In this document: one piece after another, positions 6,699 to 10,420 of the stretch | How the letters are laid out: each line of letters starts with the position of its first letter | Position numbering within the stretch: the first letter of the stretch is position 1 | From: an uncultured Bacilli bacterium | GTDB taxonomy: Bacteria; Bacillota_I; Bacilli_A; RF39; UBA660 | DNA length: 10,420 nt | Direction of reading: 5' to 3' | Assembly: GCA_947625315.1 (NCBI GenBank) | Contig: CANQOE010000026.1 | Span: 1 to 10,420, forward strand | Translations under genes and position numbers: made by a program | The notes under the pieces: generated by a model | Told to the model about the DNA's origin: nothing | Seen by the model: only the letters and a program-made list of their open reading frames with translations | Databases searched by the model: none

Positions 6699-7938
6699 AA
6701 TTATCAAAAAAGTAGCCAAATAATTTTCCTAATATCGATTTCTCATTAATATTAACTTTTTTAGCATTGCCACTGATAGTTTCTAAATCATCTAAACTAA
6801 AACAACAATATTCTTTACCTTTCATCTTTAGGCGACTATTGAAATATAATAAAGCTCCAAGAGCACTATTATATTTGTTGTTTCTAACACCTATATAATT
6901 TATTTTACCAAGAATATGCGTTTTAGTAAATACTTTATCGCACAAAATATTAAAATCTTTTAATTCTGTAGTACCCCCAGTTATAAATATATATTCAATA
7001 TTACGTTTAGTTAAGTTATTCATCAACTTCTTAGCTAAAGCTAAAAGTTCTTCTAAACGACTTTCAATTACTTCACTTAATTCTTTTTGATTAATAGTTA
7101 TTTGATTACCTAAACGGTCAGTTAAAGTTTCTTTTTCTTCAGCTTTAGCCATAATACTTGTAGCTAAACCCATTTTTTCTTTTAATCTTTTAGCATCTTT
7201 TTTGGTAGTTTTATAGATATAGGCAATATCTTTATCAATATTAGCTCCTCCAAGTTCAATAACATCCGCGCGCATTAAAACCCCTTTATTATAAATAGAT
7301 ACACATGTTGTTTCTTCCCCAATATTAATTAAGGCACCAACATTACCTAAATTAGAAGATTTTAATAAATAAATATCAGATATAGCCGTTGGTATAACAT
7401 CAATAACTTTAATACCTATTGCTTCAACTACATTAATTAAAGGGGTAATATATTCTTTAGGAGATGTTACTAAAACTGCTTTAATTGTAAGTTTATCAGC
7501 AATAATATTTAAAGGATTTTTAACTATTTCATCATCATTTATTTTGTAAGCTATAGGAATAATACTTAATAATTCTTGATCATCTGTTATTTTATTATAG
7601 CTAGAAGCTTGCATAGAACGAATTAAATCTTGATTAGTAATAATTCTATCAGGATTAGTAATAGTAGTACTTCCTTCGGAAATAATAATATTTACTTCAT
7701 AACTAGGCACAGTTAAAATAACTTCGGAAATAGGTATACCTAACATTTCTTCCGCTTTATGAAAATTTTCTTTTAAAACCGGGATTAATTCTTCGCGATT
7801 AGCTACCAAACCTTTTTTTATGCCTTTAGTAGGGGTTTCACTAACAGATAAAATATGGAGAGTATTTTTAAGAAATTCGCCCACGATTAATTTAATACTA
7901 TTAGTACCAATATCAAGACTGGCAATAATTTTACGCAT
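6697..7938 (-). CDS. ftsA: Cell division protein FtsA (actin-like, divergent)
   Basis: FtsA is the actin-like ATPase that tethers FtsZ to the membrane and recruits later division proteins. From ATG 7938 it has 413 residues, the normal length. The phosphate-1 motif LDIGTNSIKLIVGE is at 8-21, phosphate-2 at about 203-219, and the adenosine motif FITGGTTELKDF at 318-329. The C-terminus has a Phe/Leu/Lys amphipathic segment (SILGKLFGYFF, 401-411), as expected for the FtsA membrane-targeting helix. The phosphate-2 loop reads INIGEETTCVSIY where the usual form is D-I-G-G-G-T, so ATP handling may be altered. GTG 7947 and TTG 7944 are in frame but lie in or next to the SD (AGGGTG, 7945-7950), so ATG 7938 is preferred. 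Pairing with ftsZ excludes most confusion with other actin-like proteins such as PilM or MreB. Confidence 0.95.
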   Translation of the reverse strand: MRKIIASLDIGTNSIKLIVGEFLKNTLHILSVSETPTKGIKKGLVANREELIPVLKENFHKAEEMLGIPISEVILTVPSYEVNIIISEGSTTITNPDRIITNQDLIRSMQASSYNKITDDQELLSIIPIAYKINDDEIVKNPLNIIADKLTIKAVLVTSPKEYITPLINVVEAIGIKVIDVIPTAISDIYLLKSSNLGNVGALINIGEETTCVSIYNKGVLMRADVIELGGANIDKDIAYIYKTTKKDAKRLKEKMGLATSIMAKAEEKETLTDRLGNQITINQKELSEVIESRLEELLALAKKLMNNLTKRNIEYIFITGGTTELKDFNILCDKVFTKTHILGKINYIGVRNNKYNSALGALLYFNSRLKMKGKEYCCFSLDDLETISGNAKKVNINEKSILGKLFGYFFDN

Positions 7939-7944
7939 AAGCAA

Positions 7945-7950
7945 CACCCT
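7945..7950 (-). promoter_or_regulatory. Ribosome binding site deciding the ftsA start at 7938
   Basis: AGGGTG is spaced 6 nt from ATG 7938. The in-frame GTG at 7947 is part of this site. Confidence 0.6.
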
Positions 7951-7966
7951 ACTTTTCCTATCTTTT

Positions 7967-7995
7967 ATTATACTTTAATTAAATAATATTTGCAA
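7967..7995 (-). promoter_or_regulatory. Sigma-70-type promoter of ftsA-ftsZ
   Basis: The -35 box TTGCAA (7990-7995), a 17-bp spacer and a perfect TATAAT (7967-7972) lie in the 121-bp gap upstream of ftsA. The predicted start near 7960 gives a leader of about 20 nt. Hexamers and spacing are nearly the same as in the nusB promoter. No operator-like palindrome was seen. Confidence 0.87.
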
Positions 7996-8059
7996 GTAGT
8001 TTCTTATTAAAACATTATAAAAGCTATGATATCTTAGAGATAACAAATAGGGTTACTTC

Positions 8060-10420
8060 TTAATTATTATTTAAAGTTGGATAACCTTCATTTGATAAAT
8101 ACCAGGTTGATAATGTTATTTCTTCTCCTTCTTTTATTACCCCATTTGTTTTTAATTCATTATTTATAGAAGTTAAATCAATATCTTTTAAATTATCATT
8201 TAATTGATTTACTAATTTAACTGATTTCATATCTGCTTCATTCATTGGGGTTCCTATATTTGAAAGATTACTTGATGTTGTGCCATTTTTATAATATGTG
8301 TTTGATATATTTACATCAGCATTGTTGGAGATAATATTACCTATACCGTGTACTGATTGATCATATGTTATAGATTTATTATTAGTTATTATTTCTCCTA
8401 AATTATAGACATTATTCATATTTATTTTTGTATTAATTTGATTAGCTCCAAATATTCCTCCATAACTAATTCTTCCAGCACTATCTCCTGTTCTTTCTAT
8501 TTTGCCTATGTTAAATGAATTTATAATATCATTAGATTGTAAATAGCCTTGAATTCCTCCTATATAATTATTACTCATTAATTCATTGCCATTTTTTATA
8601 TTTCCTATATTATATGAGTTTATTACATATGATTTTCTATCTGTATTAAATGCATTACGACCAATTAAGCCTCCCATAGATACATCATACCAATTACCTG
8701 TATTAAATTTAACAGAAGAATTTATTTCTCCAGTATTATAACATTTATCTATTACTAAATTTGAAAGATAATTATATCCTACTATACCTCCAGTAAAATT
8801 TCCATTTAATAATTTTCCTTCATTATATGAATTTCTGATTATGGTATATTTTTCACCACTAGCAGTAACTCCAATTAAACCTCCTATATCTTGATCATAA
8901 TATGTATCGTATTCTAATTTTTCATTTATTATTTCGCCTGTATTATAACAATTTTCTATAATTGTTTGAATAAATGTTCTTCCAATTAAGCCGCCTATAA
9001 CTGTTTCCGTATTTTTATTGTTTGATATTGTGCCAGTATTATGAGAATTTTTGATAGTAATGTTTACTGCTCCAACATCACCACCAATTATTCCTCCTGT
9101 TAATCCATAATTACTACCGGTTGTCTCTGATATATTTCCATTATTTTCACAATTATCTATTAATAGTACTGAAGCAGTACCTACACCTCCTACTATTCCT
9201 CCGGTATATACTCCATTTGTAACATCTCCATCATTAATACAGTTTGTTATTTTTACATCATTATATGTTGCTCCAACTATTCCTCCGGTTGACCAATCAT
9301 CAACTTCGGATGTTACTTTTGCTTCATTTTTGATATTTTCTATTTTACTATTATCTATATCTCCAACTAATGCTCCCATATTGGCTCTAACTGTTGTTTT
9401 AACTTCCCCACTTATTGTTAAATCTTTTACACTTCCATTTTCTATATATCCAAATAATCCTACAGTATTGCCTTCTATTATGTTGTTTATATATAAATTG
9501 GATAGTTTATTATTATTTCCTAATATATTTCCTTTAAAACGATTTACATAATTTCCTATTGGTGTAAAGCCACTTCCAGTTGTTAAACTTGTTTTTAATT
9601 TTTCATCTCTTGTTTTATAATCATTTATATCTTGAAAATCTAAATCTCTTGTTAATTTAAAATATTCTCCTTCATATGAAGTTCCATAGTTTGTTTTATT
9701 ACTCAACGTTACTAAATCTTCGATATATTGAATTTGATAGGGATTATTTTCTGTTCCTTCTCCATAATAGTTTCCTCCATTGTTGCATATCTCTTGGTTG
9801 GCACCTTTTACACAGATTATCTTCTTTCCTTCATCTTCTAAATCTATTTCATTTCCTTCTAATGGTGTTTCATAGTTATTACATTTATTTAGTCTTCCTA
9901 TACAATATGTTAAGTTTTCTTCTTTTGTTTCTATTGTCGCTTTATTATCTTCTATTGTTATTCTTATATCACTTTCTTGTGGTTTTATCTCTGGGTTTAC
10001 TTCTACTTTTATTTGGTTTTGATATTCTTTGTTTCCTACTTGTTCATTTGTTGCACTATATTCTACCCATTCTTTTAATTCGAATTCTTTAGTTCCTTCT
10101 TTTTCTATTGTTCCTGTATATAGTTCTGTTTCTCCTTCTTTTAATGTCTTTATTATATAATCAAAGTTCCCTTCACTTTTTAAACTTGCTCTTATATTCT
10201 TATCTTCTATTTTGTTTTCTATATTATCTATACTTTCTAAACTTATTTTATATTTCTCATTTGTTTTACATTCATTTCTTATTCTAAATTTATACCCTTT
10301 GTTTTCTATTCCTTCGATATCACTTACTGGTACAGCATTATTTATTTCTATATTTGGTTTATCTACATCTTCTATGGTTATATTTAAACATCCTGTTTTA
10401 AAACTATATTCATTTTTATT
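8060..10420 (-). CDS. Large surface protein: TasA/camelysin-like domain plus GLUG repeats; N-terminus outside window
   Basis: The frame is open without a stop from the window edge to TAA at 8060, 786 residues in all, so the N-terminus and any signal peptide are missing. A TTG at 9706 is in frame but is internal and has no SD. Residues about 1-140 resemble the TasA/camelysin-type beta domain (SFKTGCLNITIED near the start, PVSDIEG, LKEGETELYTG, then KEWVEYSATNEQVGNKEY). Residues about 145-215 hold four Cys and may form an Ig-like module. NGGNYYGEGTENNPYQIQ begins the segment that typically introduces GLUG repeats, followed by EYFKLTRDLDF. About 12 GLUG-type repeats follow, and the C-terminus ends in the W-x-x-x-x-x-YP-x-L pattern common after such arrays. 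No LPxTG or C-terminal membrane anchor is present. Likely an exported adhesin-like or matrix protein; the ligand is unknown. It reads toward ftsA but has no visible terminator. Confidence 0.88.
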   Translation of the reverse strand, partial: NKNEYSFKTGCLNITIEDVDKPNIEINNAVPVSDIEGIENKGYKFRIRNECKTNEKYKISLESIDNIENKIEDKNIRASLKSEGNFDYIIKTLKEGETELYTGTIEKEGTKEFELKEWVEYSATNEQVGNKEYQNQIKVEVNPEIKPQESDIRITIEDNKATIETKEENLTYCIGRLNKCNNYETPLEGNEIDLEDEGKKIICVKGANQEICNNGGNYYGEGTENNPYQIQYIEDLVTLSNKTNYGTSYEGEYFKLTRDLDFQDINDYKTRDEKLKTSLTTGSGFTPIGNYVNRFKGNILGNNNKLSNLYINNIIEGNTVGLFGYIENGSVKDLTISGEVKTTVRANMGALVGDIDNSKIENIKNEAKVTSEVDDWSTGGIVGATYNDVKITNCINDGDVTNGVYTGGIVGGVGTASVLLIDNCENNGNISETTGSNYGLTGGIIGGDVGAVNITIKNSHNTGTISNNKNTETVIGGLIGRTFIQTIIENCYNTGEIINEKLEYDTYYDQDIGGLIGVTASGEKYTIIRNSYNEGKLLNGNFTGGIVGYNYLSNLVIDKCYNTGEINSSVKFNTGNWYDVSMGGLIGRNAFNTDRKSYVINSYNIGNIKNGNELMSNNYIGGIQGYLQSNDIINSFNIGKIERTGDSAGRISYGGIFGANQINTKINMNNVYNLGEIITNNKSITYDQSVHGIGNIISNNADVNISNTYYKNGTTSSNLSNIGTPMNEADMKSVKLVNQLNDNLKDIDLTSINNELKTNGVIKEGEEITLSTWYLSNEGYPTLNNN
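8327..9466 (-). repeat. GLUG-type repeat array (about 12 units) in the surface protein
   Basis: Each unit has a strand ending in N-S/C-Y-N-x-G-x-I, a variable loop of 3-20 residues, then a GG-I/L-x-G turn. Turns seen in order are GLFG, GALVG, GGIVG (twice), GGIIG, GGLIG (twice), GGIVG, GGLIG, GGIQG, GGIFG and a degenerate HGIG. The spacing suggests a right-handed beta-helix-like stack, which is known for this repeat class. Units differ in sequence, so the array is old rather than freshly expanded. Confidence 0.85.

Noticed and set aside
7996..8059. Possible terminator after the surface protein gene
   Set aside because: Only a 4-bp stem could be found and no T tract follows it, so no terminator is called.
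9330..9551. Plus-strand 73-codon open frame
   Set aside because: It is antisense to GLUG repeats, with no family resemblance or ribosome binding site.
8060..9706. A self-contained 548-residue GLUG protein starting at 9706
   Set aside because: The start would be TTG without an SD, and the same frame stays open to the window edge with clear domain sequence that continues into the repeats.
9676..10092. Plus-strand open frame of 138 codons, rich in Leu, Phe and His
   Set aside because: It is the antisense of the surface protein gene, whose frame here gives a coherent domain. The Leu/Phe/Ser bias is what antisense of Lys/Glu/Asn-rich coding gives, and there is no good SD.
1..10420. CRISPR arrays, tRNA or rRNA genes, insertion sequences, riboswitches or T-boxes
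   Set aside because: None was seen. Gene gaps are all under about 125 bp and are accounted for by promoters, terminators and ribosome binding sites; there is no stretch over 300 bases without a gene.

Overview
The window is very AT-rich. Every supported gene lies on the minus strand, so the biology reads from high to low coordinates. Low GC, tight packing, strong Shine-Dalgarno (SD) sites, sigma-70-type promoters, a eukaryote/archaeal-type prolyl-tRNA synthetase, an ftsA-ftsZ pair without its usual mur neighbours, and a GLUG-repeat surface protein together suggest a small-genome Firmicutes/Mollicutes-related bacterium, possibly an uncultured gut lineage. That placement is inference. No gene here ends in TGA and all tryptophans are TGG, so the code fits table 11, although nothing excludes a code-4 relative.

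Layout in transcription order. (1) 10420-8060: a large surface protein whose N-terminus lies outside the window. It has a TasA/camelysin-like beta domain, a short Cys-containing Ig-like stretch, then an array of about 12 GLUG-type repeats. Its open frame runs unbroken to the window edge. (2) 7995-5583: a division operon with a consensus promoter, ftsA, ftsZ and an intrinsic terminator. (3) 5518-4643: a single-pass membrane protein with a long Pro/Glu/Asn/Val-rich tail, not recognised as a family, ending in its own terminator. (4) 4609 to the left edge: a second consensus promoter and a close-packed run of nusB, xseA, a coiled-coil membrane protein (orf236), xseB, a second coiled-coil membrane protein (orf210) and proS.

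The most notable point is the exonuclease VII operon. Its two subunit genes are interleaved with two proteins of the same architecture (coiled coil, two-helix membrane hairpin, coiled coil). Each of these starts with an identical 8-bp overlap onto the preceding xse gene. The second is proS, which is intact by homology except for one in-frame TAA at codon 54, where relatives have leucine. This could be a sequence error, a real nonsense mutation or readthrough. The third is the membrane protein after ftsZ, which has a ZipA-like layout and a C-terminus faintly resembling the FtsZ tail. Several genes show an in-frame GTG inside the SD; the true starts are judged to be 9 bases downstream.
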